Part shown: positions 12,312 to 23,235 of the stretch, piece after piece
How positions within the stretch are numbered: the stretch's first letter is position 1
Layout of the letters: every line of letters begins with the position of its first letter
NCBI GenBank assembly: GCA_963931925.1
Contig: OZ007574.1
Coordinates: forward strand, 39,743,438 to 39,807,437
DNA length: 64,000 bases
DNA from: Onchidella celtica
Taxonomy: Eukaryota > Mollusca > Gastropoda > Systellommatophora > Onchidiidae
Direction of reading: 5' to 3'
The notes under the pieces: model-generated
Database searches by the model: none
Seen by the model: only the letters and a program-made list of their open reading frames with translations
What the model was told of the DNA's origin: nothing
Translations under genes and position numbers: made by a program

Positions 12312-12956
12312 GACTGTCCGACTGTGTGTATGTGATTGAACTTTGGACAAAAAAAAAACAACAAAAAACAAAAAGCAAAATCACCGTAAACAGTGAAAAA
12401 AACAACAAAAAAACATTAATTCTACACAAAAACAAAACAACACTACACAAGAGAAATAAATAGATAAAAAACAAAACAAACAAACAAAAAACAAAGCAGT
12501 GAGAAAACTAAACACAATCATGTAAATCGAATCGAATTAAAATATGGTATTTGCATTATATGTCTGCTGCGTCAATTTACGAGGACACAGTGCCACAGTG
12601 CCCTAACCTATTTCGAGTTCGAGTACAAACACGTGAACTCGGAAAGGGCAGCCTGATCTGACTAAAATTCTGACCCCCCCCCCCCCCAACGCCCCTTCTT
12701 AAAAAAATGTTTCATTGGATATTTTGATTACAACAGATCAAATTCAGGATGCTAATTGCATAGCTGTCATTACTGATCAAAGGAGGAACTGACTTGAAAA
12801 AAATTCAGGGCAAAACAAATTGATATAGATCTAAAAGCTTAAGTTACCGCTATGCACTGCACTGATCAATTCTACATCTTGCCAAATAAAGTCAGTTCAA
12901 ATTAATTATAATAACATAACCAGTCGAATAGCACAGCTACTTAAAAAGTCTATTCT

Positions 12957-13026
12957 CGGGGCACCGTGGTCTAGTTGCAAAAAGATATCAGGTAATATTA
13001 TTAAAGCGTCTGGTTTGATTTCCTGC
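12957..13026 (+). mobile_element. possible degenerate tRNA-derived SINE head
   Basis: GGCACCGTGGTCTAGTTG resembles a box A region, and GGTTTGATTTCC 40 bases later resembles a worn box B. It is followed by an A run. The SINE head at 27191 carries the same GTGGTCTAG. Weak evidence, and it may be chance. Confidence 0.25.
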
Positions 13027-13172
13027 TTTTGTTTAAAAAAAAAAAAAAAAGAGCAGTTGGCGTAAAGTGGAATATAGGTTGAATGCGTTATTCAAATCTG
13101 AGACGGCAGCCATTTTTCTGGTTCTCTAAGATGAACGAACATGGCGGTCCCATAGTGGAGACTGGCTAGATC

Positions 13173-13325
13173 ATGTTGCGAAAAAAAATTGTAATAAAAA
13201 ATTACAAAGTGAAAACGGCGTTAAAGGACAGATGGTGCTTACAGCTGGCCGAGCTGCCAAACATCATATACCCCGACATCTTTAATTATTTCGAATGCAG
13301 TACCTACACACTGGATCAGTTCAAG
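13173..13325 (+). CDS. partial: N-terminal exon of SWIM/YqaJ-type protein
   Basis: An ATG at 13173 opens a frame whose residues 16-51 read ALKDRWCLQL, then LPNIIYPDIFNYF, then STYTLDQFK. From memory, this pattern (RWC, LP-I-YPDI-NY, YT-D-K) is the N-terminus of a large invertebrate family of proteins that often carry a SWIM zinc finger or a YqaJ-like nuclease domain, where K is followed by YKSLE. Here the K codon at 13323-13325 is followed by GTTAGT, a plausible splice donor, so the homologous stretch ends where an intron would start. Exon 2 is not visible in the next kilobase. The upstream AACATGGCGG resembles a YY1-type promoter element. It may be an intact exon, an isolated pseudogene piece, or part of a mobile gene family. 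The function is not established for the family. Confidence 0.45.
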
Positions 13326-14500
13326 GTTAGTGGGTTCTCTTGTGATGGTCGAGTGAAAGTGATTCTGTTTCAGACATTATTCTTCATTGGTTTTGGACAT
13401 TATCAGACTCCACTGCTTAGTTGTTGTTCAGTAGGAATATATAGATCTGGATAAACATCTCTGTGATTCACTCCGTATCGAATGTGACTCGTCCGACGTT
13501 CGATTTCGACAACCATCACAGCACAACGGTAGGCATTTTTCGCATCACATACCGACGCAATGGCGGGCGGAAGTAAACAAAGCGCCGAGGTGCGACGTCA
13601 TTTTCGGCCAACGTATAGGCTATAATTATATTAATGTGTCTAATATAACAGACTAAATATTCCCTGCAGAAATGACACTTCGAAATTATAGAAGACCAAG
13701 GCATTAACACTGATAGTGATTGCTCTATTCTAAAGACCGTATCCTTTTTACAAGAAAGTTGTGTATGTAGGTTGGGGGGGGGGGTGAAGTCCAGCGTATG
13801 AAAAGAGTACACGGAGGGGAGAAAAGAGGGAAAAGGGGAGAGGGGGGCACTTATAATATCGAGAAATTTGAGCATAATTACTTTATGGCTGACCCCAAAT
13901 CTAGTCGGCTTAAAACAAAGTAATTGAAAAAACAGAACAAACCTACATGTTCTTCACATTTGCAAATATTATTATGTTATAACGTATAGTACTTTGTCGT
14001 GCTTCTGTATTCTGCTGCCCAAAAGGACAAACGCCATGGCTGGCTGCATGGTCTTATTGAAGTTATTCTTCTTTATTGTCTCGATGAACTTGTCTCCTAC
14101 CTAATTCTTTTTTTTTTTTGTCAAGGGCAGATAGACGTATGTAGTTTCTAGAGTTGCAAATCAAGGTAAGTGACTGTTAGGCTGTTAGTAATCGGAGACA
14201 ATGAAATTAAAAAAGGCCGTGCTGTCAGTTAGGTCATTTTTCCTGTGGGCGACAGTATAATGTCTATGAACGAGGGGATGAGGGGGTGGGGGTGGGTTGG
14301 GGTTCAAATTTCCTAGAAATGTTGACCCACACAATGTTGATCACTTCTGTGAGCTGTTGCCAAAATAAAAAATTAAAAAAAAAACAAAGGAAGGTTTAGA
14401 TCTACGCCAGCGAGTTTTGAGGTCTCATTCTCTCCGGAGAAGAACTAACTTTCTATAATAGTAGGAGGCCGCAGAAGAAATAGAAGAGGACAAGGGGAAA
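13326..14500. other. no gene seen; possible intron of the preceding exon
   Basis: AT-rich with G runs near 13776. GCAATGGCGGGCGGAAG at 13559 is a second CpG-containing ATGGCGG site of YY1 type. No continuation of the SWIM/YqaJ-like protein was recognised in any frame. Confidence 0.4.
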
Positions 14501-14543
14501 TCAAAACAAAAGGAAGACTAAATAGAGAGAATGGGAGAGATGA

Positions 14544-14546
<3 letters not shown>

Positions 14547-14640
<94 letters not shown>
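14547..14640 (+). repeat. GA microsatellite at a LINE 3' end
   Basis: A GA tract broken once by GAGGAGA. It lies directly beyond the 3' end of the minus-strand LINE fragment. Confidence 0.95.
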
Positions 14641-14641
<1 letters not shown>

Positions 14642-14644
14642 GAT

Positions 14645-14973
14645 GCATAAAGAGAGAGTTTGAGTTTAACGGCTCGTCGGCACGGTAACGGCCACTTTGT
14701 GCCTCTCACGGTTTTTTCGCCCTCTCTTTGGGCTAGTGTTCAGCCCTCAGTTGCCTATAGATAGATAAGATAAGATAAAAGTTAGATCAGATCTAACGGG
14801 AAAAGACCCGTATTAAAAATCTAACGGGACAAAGGTCCGCGCTGAAAAGTTTGTCTATGAATTTTGTAAATATGATAAAGGTCTGTTAAAATCAACTTGT
14901 AGAGTTCGACCTCTTTTAGAAATGACAGGATGCGCTGCGGGTCCACGTCAGAAAATAATTCTTTCATGGAAGC
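14645..14973 (-). mobile_element. LINE 3' fragment (copy 1)
   Basis: On the minus strand, 14973-14885 encodes SMKELFSDVDPQRILSFLKE, which fits the last residues of an RNase-H-end LINE polyprotein (SM-ELF-V----IL-F-KE). A 3' untranslated region follows, ending AAACTCAAACTC. The copy at 22735-23235 matches it across this region at about 75-80%. The fragment is 5' truncated, as is usual for LINEs. It is bounded on both sides by GA tracts, so it either inserted into a GA microsatellite or seeded one. The clade is uncertain. Confidence 0.7.
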
Positions 14974-14974
14974 A

Positions 14975-14975
14975 C

Positions 14976-15064
<89 letters not shown>
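14975..15064 (+). repeat. GA microsatellite at the truncated LINE 5' end
   Basis: GA tract starting within a few bases of the LINE truncation point, matching the tract on the other side of the LINE. Confidence 0.95.
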
Positions 15065-15194
15065 ACAGCACAACAGATAAGAAACAAAACAACACCATGA
15101 AAGGGGGGAAAAAGACGAAAATATAGAAGGAATTAAAAAAAAAAAAGACGAGAAAGGAGAAGAATTTAGGAAAGGAAATAAAAAACAAAAAGAA

Positions 15195-15429
15195 GAGGAA
15201 AATGAAGAAAGACAGGAAAGAAAAGAAAAGGAGGAAAATGAAGAAAGACAGGAAAGAAAAGAAAAGGAGGAAAATGAAGAAAGACAGGAAAGAAAAGAAA
15301 AGGAGGAAAATGAAGAAAGACAGGAAAGAAAAGAAAAGGAGGAAAATGAAGAAAGACAGGAAAGAAAAGAAAAGGAGGAAAATGAAGAAAGACAGGAAAG
15401 AAAAGAAAAGGAGGAAAATGAAGAAGTAA
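15195..15429 (+). repeat. 36-bp perfect tandem array, six copies
   Basis: The unit contains GAAAGACAGGAAAGAAAAG followed by AAAAGGAGGAAAATGAA. As 36 is a multiple of 3, every frame repeats a 12-residue peptide, for example KKDRKEKKRRKM on the plus strand. The strand is almost pure purine. There is no gene context, so I treat the frames as artefacts. Confidence 0.95.
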
Positions 15430-15434
15430 GGCAA

Positions 15435-16311
15435 AGAAAAGAAAAGGAACAGCAAAAACAAAACAAACAAAAACAAAACAAAACAAACAAAATAAGGTGC
15501 CACGTGTGAAACACAAGTCGTACATTTGACAGAATTAATATTCATGTGTTACATCAGATCTCCCGCTGCTTACACCATCAATCACTCACTCGCGGGAAAT
15601 GTTCTGACAGTAGGCATATCGGGGCAATAATTTATGGTGTATTATTTATTCACATCATTTATTCAAGAGCATGATCTCAGGAAAATAAATAGATAAATAA
15701 ATAAATACACGAAACCTGATTTTCATAATACAGGATTTTGGCATAATACAAAAGCAATATATATCAACATGGAATTAATGCAATAGATAGCCCACGGCAG
15801 TAGTCAGCGTGACAGTGTCAGAACATCTACGAAAATAAATAAGTAAGCAAGTGAATGAATAGATAAATAAATAAATAGATAAAGAAATAAATAGATAAAG
15901 AAATAAATAAAATAAATAAATAAAAAAAACAGAAGTAAATAAAATAAATAAATAAAAAACAGAAGTAAGACAATATCATACTGTATTGGTGCTAGAGGGT
16001 GAACAAGTAAACACCTAGAACTTCACAAACAAGTAATAAAAAATTATGAAACTTTTTGTGCACTACCTCATTTTTTGACGGCAAGTGACGTGGACACATC
16101 CATTTTGGTCAAATTTCATTCTTTATTATTATTTTATTATTCATGATTTTGTTTTTCAACAAAAAACAACAACAACAAAAAAGAGACACATTTTCATCAC
16201 AAGTAGGATAGAAAAGTGTCATCTGAAATTGAATTGTAACTATTTGGCAGTTTAGCTGGTATACTAAAATAGTAGACAGATAAATCAATAAAGCACAGAA
16301 TTTTATATACC
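15435..16311. other. AT-rich sequence with AAAT-type simple repeats
   Basis: 15670-15965 is dominated by AAATAAATAGATA-type units with two near-copies of a segment ending AAAACAGAAGTAA. No gene was recognised. Confidence 0.6.
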
Positions 16312-16467
16312 TAAGGGGCCGCGCGCACTATCCCGTTTCGCCTGCTGCACGGCGTGCAAACTCAGATTTTTGCTTGCTTAGCAAGGAGTTTACCGTGCTG
16401 CACGCCACGCGAAGGACTGCTTGCATTGAACGGGTGGTAAATTTTAACATAGTGCGCGCGGGGCCTA
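16312..16467. mobile_element. foldback MITE, about 156 bp
   Basis: The left end TAAGGGGCCGCGCGCACTAT and the reverse complement of the right end match at about 17 of 20 positions. Inner segments also pair (TGCACGGCGTGCAAACTC with the complement of GAGTTTACCGTGCTGCACG), so the whole element can fold into a hairpin. It is markedly richer in CpG than its AT-rich surroundings. The TAA/TTA at the edges may be the target site. There is no coding capacity; a 63-codon minus-strand frame over it is incidental. Confidence 0.65.
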
Positions 16468-17241
16468 ACAGAGCCAGCGATTGGCTGTGCCGAGTGACAT
16501 TAAGCAGAGAATATGACAATGTATGTAAAGAGAGGTTTCACTATTGGCCGATTTGCACTGCGAGACACGGCAGGGCCGCGAAACCGCTGTTAGCATGGAG
16601 CGGCAAATAGGTCGCTGCGGTAAACAATACCCGTTTGTGCATTTCCACGGGGAGTAAGAGCTTACAAACGGCTCTAAATAGTTTCAGTCAGCCCAAGAAT
16701 ATGAACAAACCATAGGTGACAGATATGCACACTATCTTTGGTGAAGGCGGTCTCTGTCAATTCTTCAATTCTTGTTCATCGCAGCTACCTAGTTTGGCGA
16801 TTTGGCGGAAGTGAGATCTCTATAAATATATACTCGCTCCATTACGTTAGCACCATACCCAGTCAAGTCTGTTTTGCTCGGGTTTTCACTGAGATTTGAA
16901 CGCTTTGAATCAACTGGCGATACAGTATTGTTTCAGTGTTATCAGTGTTTTATGCCATGGTCCACATTTCATACTAAAGCTGAGCCACAACAGACTCGAC
17001 TCCGTGTGATGCTACAGGAAAAGAGAAAGCTGCAGAGGATTTTTTTTACACTCCGCAATTCGGCTCAACAAGACATTTTAGCTAATATAGTAGGCCAGAT
17101 TTCACCAATGTTCTTTACTCTGTCACTCCATGTTTGCTTGTTACTGAGTTGTTTCACTGAGTTGTGATATAATTATGTTTATTCAACGATGGGCAAGATA
17201 TATGTGCCATGTATGATTGTGCTCTTCAACGCCCTGTGAAA
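16468..17241 (+). other. unique sequence with a TATA-like motif, no confident gene
   Basis: TATAAATATA at 16821 is followed about 50 bases later by an open frame (16874-17167) that begins with TTG, not ATG. The frame resembles nothing I know. Calling a promoter here would be weak, since such motifs are frequent in AT-rich DNA. Confidence 0.25.
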
Positions 17242-17448
17242 GGGACCGTTCACATATTGTCATCACCTAAGGGGGGGGAGGGGGTCTCTTGAATGATGAC
17301 AAGTGATGACATGGGGGAGGGGGTGTTGAGTCCAAAGATGATGTCATCAATGTGGTTTGGTAAAATTGAAAATGAAGAACAAATATATAGATCAAATTCA
17401 TATTTTTTGTTATAATACCTGCCAATAAAATAACTAATTAATTCTTGT

Positions 17449-17515
17449 AAAGCGCTTAGAGCATTAGTGGATATTAAGCGCTATATAAAAGCTCATATTG
17501 ATTTTATTTTATTTA
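17449..17515 (+). mobile_element. SINE/LINE 3' tail of AGCGCTATA type
   Basis: AAAGCGCTTAGAGCATTAG is followed by GTGGATATTAAGCGCTATA and a T/A-rich end. The same block order (GCGC-AGAGCA-GTGGAT-AGCGCTATA) appears at 35475-35525. It probably nested into the TIR element. Confidence 0.4.
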
Positions 17516-17614
17516 TAATCTGTTAGTTTGAATTAAAATAAATAGCAAACAGCACTATACAGGTATTTTTAGACGTTATTTGTCAAGTTTTGATTACGTC
17601 ATCAAACGGGGGGG

Positions 17615-18138
17615 AGGGGGGAGGGGGGGGGGTAGCCATTTGATAACATGTGATGATAAGGGGGGGAAGGGGGGGGGGGTAGCCATTTGATAACATGTGA
17701 TGATAAGGGGGGGAAGGGGGGGGGGTAGCCATTTGATAACATGTGATGATAAGGGGGGGAAGGGGGGGGGGTAGCCATTTGATAACATGTGATGATAAGG
17801 GGGGGAAGGGGGGGGGGTAGCCATTTGATAACATGTGATGATAAGGGGGGGAAGGGGGGGGGTAGCCATTTGATAACATGTGATGATAAGGGGGGGAAGG
17901 GGGGGGGGTAGCCATTTGATAACATGTGATGATAAGGGGGGGAAGGGGGGGGGGGTAGCCATTTGATAACATGTGATGATAAGGGGGGGAAGGGGGGGGG
18001 TAGCCATTTGATAACATGTGATGATAAGGGGGGGAAGGGGGGGGGGTAGCCATTTGATAACATGTGATGATAAGGGGGGGAAGGGGGGGGGTAGCCATTT
18101 GATAACATGTGATGATAAGGGGGGGGAAGGGGGGGGTC
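17615..18138 (+). repeat. G-rich minisatellite, 11 copies of about 45-48 bp
   Basis: Each unit has the fixed block TAGCCATTTGATAACATG, then TGATGATAAG, then two G runs split by AA. Copies differ almost only in G-run length. G-quadruplex formation on the plus strand is likely from the repeated long G runs. Frames on the minus strand encode a proline-rich repeat and are artefacts. Confidence 0.95.
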
Positions 18139-18189
18139 AAAATTAGACAATTTTGGGTGACATAATATGTGAACGGTCCCAAAGAGAAT

Positions 18190-18526
18190 TTCCCTCATGC
18201 AATAATAAAGTGATAACTATCTTTTCTTCTCTATGTTCTATCTATGTATTCACGCCCACGACAGTCATTCTGTCTGTGACTTTCTGTGGATCTTTCATAG
18301 TACATTCTGTCTGTCTGCCTGCCCGCTCGTCACTATAACTATTCGCCTGTCTGTCTATTTGTCCGCATTAGAAAGAAAGAGGAAGAGATGGGAGGACAAT
18401 AAAATTATCCCAGAATGGACGAGCTGGAGGTTGAGGGATACAATCAGGAGGTCAGAAAACCTAGAGGATTGGAGGATGCTGGTTGCCAGATCACCTGTGG
18501 CGTCCCAAAAGGGTCCACAAGACTAC

Positions 18527-18528
<2 letters not shown>
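18190..18528. other. unique sequence, no gene recognised
   Basis: Short stretches of CTGT and CTGCC repeats, otherwise nothing recognised. An open frame running into the following GA tract gives a repeated RE peptide. Confidence 0.4.

Positions 18529-18606
<78 letters not shown>
18529..18606 (+). repeat. GA microsatellite
   Basis: About 39 uninterrupted GA units. Unlike the tracts at 14.6 and 22.6 kb, no LINE end is seen beside it. Confidence 0.98.
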
Positions 18607-18609
<3 letters not shown>

Positions 18610-18983
18610 GATTATTGTGGACTTTAGCTATATCAACAACAACAACAACTACAACAAAAAACAAACAAACTAGACTGAATCTCATGGGAAAGTGAGACGA
18701 CTGTGGGCTCTATGCAGGACCAGAATCCCCCGTCAAACAGAAACTGTATGAAATGCTTGAATAAGCTTTTCAAAATAGTTTTAACAGATGCATTTTATAA
18801 ACAAAATTTAAGGGTGCGCTTTTCTGCTCTTCCCAGACTACCCAGGTGGCACAGACAAAAATAAAACAGACTTTAAAGAAAAAATAATCATAACAATAAA
18901 TCTTGGAAATCTAATACAGGAATGATTTTTTTTTTTCATTTTGTTATTTTAACATTTAATTTTCCCGATTCTTTGACACGCTT

Positions 18984-19190
18984 ATCTGTCTGTCTATCTA
19001 TCTATCCATCTATCCGTCTATCCGTCTATGTATCTATCTATCTATCTGTCTGTCTGTCTGTCTGTTCGTCTGTCTGTCTGCCCGTCTGTCCGGTCATCCA
19101 TCCATTAATCCAATCATACATCTGTCTGTCTGTCTATCTGTCTGTCTGTCTGTTTGTCTGGCTATCTATCCATCTATCTAATCTTTCTTC
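18984..19190 (+). repeat. CTGT/ATCT/CCAT tetranucleotide array
   Basis: Interleaved TCTG, TATC and TCCA units ending at a T run just before the 28-bp satellite. Confidence 0.9.
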
Positions 19191-19202
19191 TTTTTTTTTT
19201 CC

Positions 19203-21414
19203 CTTGTCATATTATCTGCATACAGATCTGCTGTCATGTTATCTGCATACAGATCTGCTGTCATGTTATGCTGAAATCAGATCTGCTGTCATGTTATGCT
19301 GAAATCAGATCTGCTGTCATGTTATGCTGAAATCAGATCTGCTGTCATGTTATGCTGAAATCAGATCTGCTGTCATGTTATGCTGAAATCAGATCTGCTG
19401 TCATGTTATGCTGAAATCAGATCTGCTGTCATGTTATGCTGAAATCAGATCTGCTGTCATGTTATGCTGAAATCAGATCTGCTGTCATGTTATGCTGAAA
19501 TCAGATCTGCTGTCATGTTATGCTGAAATCAGATCTGCTGTCATGTTATGCTGAAATCAGATCTGCTGTCATGTTATGCTGAAATCAGATCTGCTGTCAT
19601 GTTATGCTGAAATCAGATCTGCTGTCATGTTATGCTGAAATCAGATCTGCTGTCATGTTATGCTGAAATCAGATCTGCTGTCATGTTATGCTGAAATCAG
19701 ATCTGCTGTCATGTTATGCTGAAATCAGATCTGCTGTCATGTTATGCTGAAATCAGATCTGCTGTCATGTTATGCTGAAATCAGATCTGCTGTCATGTTA
19801 TGCTGAAATCAGATCTGCTGTCATGTTATGCTGAAATCAGATCTGCTGTCATGTTATGCTGAAATCAGATCTGCTGTCATGTTATGCTGAAATCAGATCT
19901 GCTGTCATGTTATGCTGAAATCAGATCTGCTGTCATGTTATGCTGAAATCAGATCTGCTGTCATGTTATGCTGAAATCAGATCTGCTGTCATGTTATGCT
20001 GAAATCAGATCTGCTGTCATGTTATGCTGAAATCAGATCTGCTGTCATGTTATGCTGAAATCAGATCTGCTGTCATGTTATGCTGAAATCAGATCTGCTG
20101 TCATGTTATGCTGAAATCAGATCTGCTGTCATGTTATGCTGAAATCAGATCTGCTGTCATGTTATGCTGAAATCAGATCTGCTGTCATGTTATGCTGAAA
20201 TCAGATCTGCTGTCATGTTATGCTGAAATCAGATCTGCTGTCATGTTATGCTGAAATCAGATCTGCTGTCATGTTATGCTGAAATCAGATCTGCTGTCAT
20301 GTTATGCTGAAATCAGATCTGCTGTCATGTTATGCTGAAATCAGATCTGCTGTCATGTTATGCTGAAATCAGATCTGCTGTCATGTTATGCTGAAATCAG
20401 ATCTGCTGTCATGTTATGCTGAAATCAGATCTGCTGTCATGTTATGCTGAAATCAGATCTGCTGTCATGTTATGCTGAAATCAGATCTGCTGTCATGTTA
20501 TGCTGAAATCAGATCTGCTGTCATGTTATGCTGAAATCAGATCTGCTGTCATGTTATGCTGAAATCAGATCTGCTGTCATGTTATGCTGAAATCAGATCT
20601 GCTGTCATGTTATGCTGAAATCAGATCTGCTGTCATGTTATGCTGAAATCAGATCTGCTGTCATGTTATGCTGAAATCAGATCTGCTGTCATGTTATGCT
20701 GAAATCAGATCTGCTGTCATGTTATGCTGAAATCAGATCTGCTGTCATGTTATGCTGAAATCAGATCTGCTGTCATGTTATGCTGAAATCAGATCTGCTG
20801 TCATGTTATGCTGAAATCAGATCTGCTGTCATGTTATGCTGAAATCAGATCTGCTGTCATGTTATGCTGAAATCAGATCTGCTGTCATGTTATGCTGAAA
20901 TCAGATCTGCTGTCATGTTATGCTGAAATCAGATCTGCTGTCATGTTATGCTGAAATCAGATCTGCTGTCATGTTATGCTGAAATCAGATCTGCTGTCAT
21001 GTTATGCTGAAATCAGATCTGCTGTCATGTTATGCTGAAATCAGATCTGCTGTCATGTTATGCTGAAATCAGATCTGCTGTCATGTTATGCTGAAATCAG
21101 ATCTGCTGTCATGTTATGCTGAAATCAGATCTGCTGTCATGTTATGCTGAAATCAGATCTGCTGTCATGTTATGCTGAAATCAGATCTGCTGTCATGTTA
21201 TGCTGAAATCAGATCTGCTGTCATGTTATGCTGAAATCAGATCTGCTGTCATGTTATGCTGAAATCAGATCTGCTGTCATGTTATGCTGAAATCAGATCT
21301 GCTGTCATGTTATGCTGAAATCAGATCTGCTGTCATGTTATGCTGAAATCAGATCTGCTGTCATGTTATGCTGAAATCAGATCTGCTGTCATGTTATGCT
21401 GAAATCAGATCTGC
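19203..21414 (+). repeat. 28-bp satellite, 77 copies, apparently identical
   Basis: Units starting AGATCTGCTG run from 19251, and the last AGATCTGC begins at 21407; the span is exactly 77 x 28, so no unit gained or lost a base. I saw no substitution between units. The two or three units at the left edge (19203-19250) are a 27-bp variant with TATCTGCATAC, so variation is confined to one edge. The unit includes the palindrome CAGATCTG. No spacers vary, so it is not a CRISPR array. Confidence 0.98.
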
Positions 21415-22167
21415 AATTTGAGCCACTCCCTTTTTTCCCACGGTAACATTTCTTTTCTTTACGGACTAAATGGAAATTGCAGGAGGCGCAGCCATGTCAG
21501 GTTGAGCTTCAGAATAACATAATTTATGCACGGTGCAACCTTAAGAAAAACCTCCTTGGAACAAAAATACATCGACCTAGCTTTAGGACCGGCGCTGTGA
21601 AGTTTTATTTAATTCGGGCTGGCAGATTAATTTTCTTTGCTTCAAAACTGCATAAAGACATCAAAATGATTACAATACCATAATAAAAAAAAATAATTTT
21701 TGAAATTAAAAAGAAGACCAGGCAGCATACCCCCCCCCCCTCCCCATATACATACACACCAAACTTACTTTTTGTACGTCAGTTTCCTGTCGGATTGAGG
21801 ATCATGCATAAAACAGGGCGCACACTCGTAAATGGACAACATTTTTAATGTTTCCATGCCTAATCTAGAGAAACGTTGGAAGAGTGGACGTTTCGCTAGA
21901 AAAAAACAACAACAGCAACATGCGTTGTATAAAACACTATCTTTGTGCAAATCGAATAACAGCAGGATATAAAAAGATTAAAAGTTATATATGATAAAAT
22001 ATATTGTTGGTTCGTAATACAATTTCCGTAATTTTATTTATCTTCGTGTTAATGTGTATCGGCGCGGCGAGCAGAGCCCAGGTACTGATGATATGTCAAG
22101 TGATGTACTGCCTGTCTTTGTCAGGCTTTGATGAATGCCGAAAGCGTATAAAAACAATGAAAAAGAC
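21415..22167. other. unique AT-rich sequence, no gene recognised
   Basis: A 68-codon plus-strand frame (21477-21683) has no recognisable domain and starts with a non-ATG codon. C run near 21731. Confidence 0.4.
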
Positions 22168-22310
22168 CTAACTATCTGTCTGTCTGTCAGTCTGTCTATC
22201 TATTATATCTATCCACCTGTCTAACTGCATGCCACGCTGCCTGCCTGTTTGCCCACCTACCTACCTACCTACCTACCTATCCATCCGTCCATCCGTCCGT
22301 CCGTCCTATC
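22168..22310 (+). repeat. CTGT, ACCT and CCGT short tetranucleotide runs
   Basis: Short runs of CTGT (22173), CTAC (22254-22280) and CCATCCGT (22280-22305). Confidence 0.85.
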
Positions 22311-22595
22311 CCATTTCCGCACGACTACCCGTTTCTTTTGTATCAACCTGTAACATTCATTCAAGTTTCCCACAAGCTTTTAAAAATGTTTCTATGACAG
22401 TATAAAACAACCATTTTTTAAATTATTATTATTATTATTTTTTCTTTTTGCTCTGATAAAAGGAGGGCACTGGAGTCTGAATTTGATACGCGTTCAAATA
22501 GGTCCAGTTTCCCTGCTTAGAAATGGGTGCGTAGTACGCTAGCGCTTACATGAGATCTGCAACAATACTGTATATTATTATGGGAAACTTTCTAG

Positions 22596-22624
22596 ATCAG
22601 AGAGAGAGGGACAGAGAGGAAGAG

Positions 22625-22667
<43 letters not shown>

Positions 22668-22741
22668 AAGAGAAAGAAAGAGAGAGAGAGAGAGGAGAGA
22701 GAGAAAGAGAAAGAAAGAAAGAGAGAGAGAGCGAGAGAGTT
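22596..22741 (+). repeat. GA-rich microsatellite at second LINE 3' end
   Basis: GA units mixed with AGAAAGA, including a repeated block GAGGAGAGAGAAAGAGAAAG. It ends directly at the LINE terminus TTTGAGTTT seen in plus orientation. Confidence 0.93.
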
Positions 22742-23235
22742 TGAGTTTGGGTTAAACGTCAGGTCGGCACGATACCGGCCACTTTGCACGTCTGACGGTT
22801 TTTTTGTTTGTTATCTCTCTTTGGGCTATCTTCCAGTCCTCAGGTGCAAGTAGGTGAGATCAGATAACAGTGGAGTTAAAGATCTAACGGTAAAGGGCCC
22901 GTACTGTAAAGTATTTCTGTATCAATTTTGTAAATACGATAAAAAAATCTGTTTAATCAACTCGTGGAGTTCCGACTCTTTCAGAAATGGCAAGATGTGC
23001 TGCGAATCCACGACAGAAAACAATTCTTTCATGGATCAGCAGGCATAATGCCTTGTTCGGATGTGCGCGAAATCCACACACGATTCTGTTGAAATGTGGC
23101 TGACACTTAGCTGGCAGCCACACGCAATACATTCGGGGGGATCTTCCCCCCTGAGTAAGAAGCTATGAGCGAGGTGGCTATGACCTTGACGGAGTCTACC
23201 AAGGACAGTTTCATCTCTCTGATGGGGAGTTTTTA
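22735..23235 (-). mobile_element. LINE 3' fragment (copy 2), longer
   Basis: Minus-strand 23235-23046 encodes HQRDETVLGRLRQGHSHLAH, then SFLLRGEDPPECIACGC and later CVDFAHIRTRHY. This is the pattern LINE polyproteins show after the RNase H or RT region: RLR-GH--L-H--LL--E-P-C--C, then a histidine and cysteine. The SMKELF block follows in another frame (22990-23035), so the coding part is broken. The 3' untranslated region matches copy 1 at 14645-14973 and ends at a GA tract. 5' truncated. Confidence 0.75.

Larger units (their letters stand above)
17242..18180. mobile_element. TIR element carrying a G-rich minisatellite
   Basis: The left end GGGACCGTTCACATATT is repeated exactly, inverted, at 18164-18180, and the similarity continues as GTCA/GTCACC. 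AAA flanks both ends and may be a 3-bp target duplication. The 939-bp element has no transposase, so it is non-autonomous. Its right half is the G-rich minisatellite at 17615-18138. I remember elements with these termini and internal G-rich tracts from other molluscs, but cannot name the superfamily. Confidence 0.7.

Noticed and set aside
16821-17167. Gene with a TATA box and a 97-codon frame
   Set aside because: The frame starts with TTG, not ATG, and shows no domain. TATA words are common in AT-rich DNA.
17583-18198. Proline-rich frames with PPYHHMLSNGYPPP repeats
   Set aside because: Reverse reading of the G-rich minisatellite. G-run length differences shift the frame between units.
18233-18673. 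Open frame running through a GA tract
   Set aside because: Its length comes from the RE repeat made by GA units, and the unique part has no known similarity.
19203-21414. CRISPR array
   Set aside because: A 28-bp repeat looks CRISPR-like, but there are no spacers and no cas genes, and the window is animal DNA.
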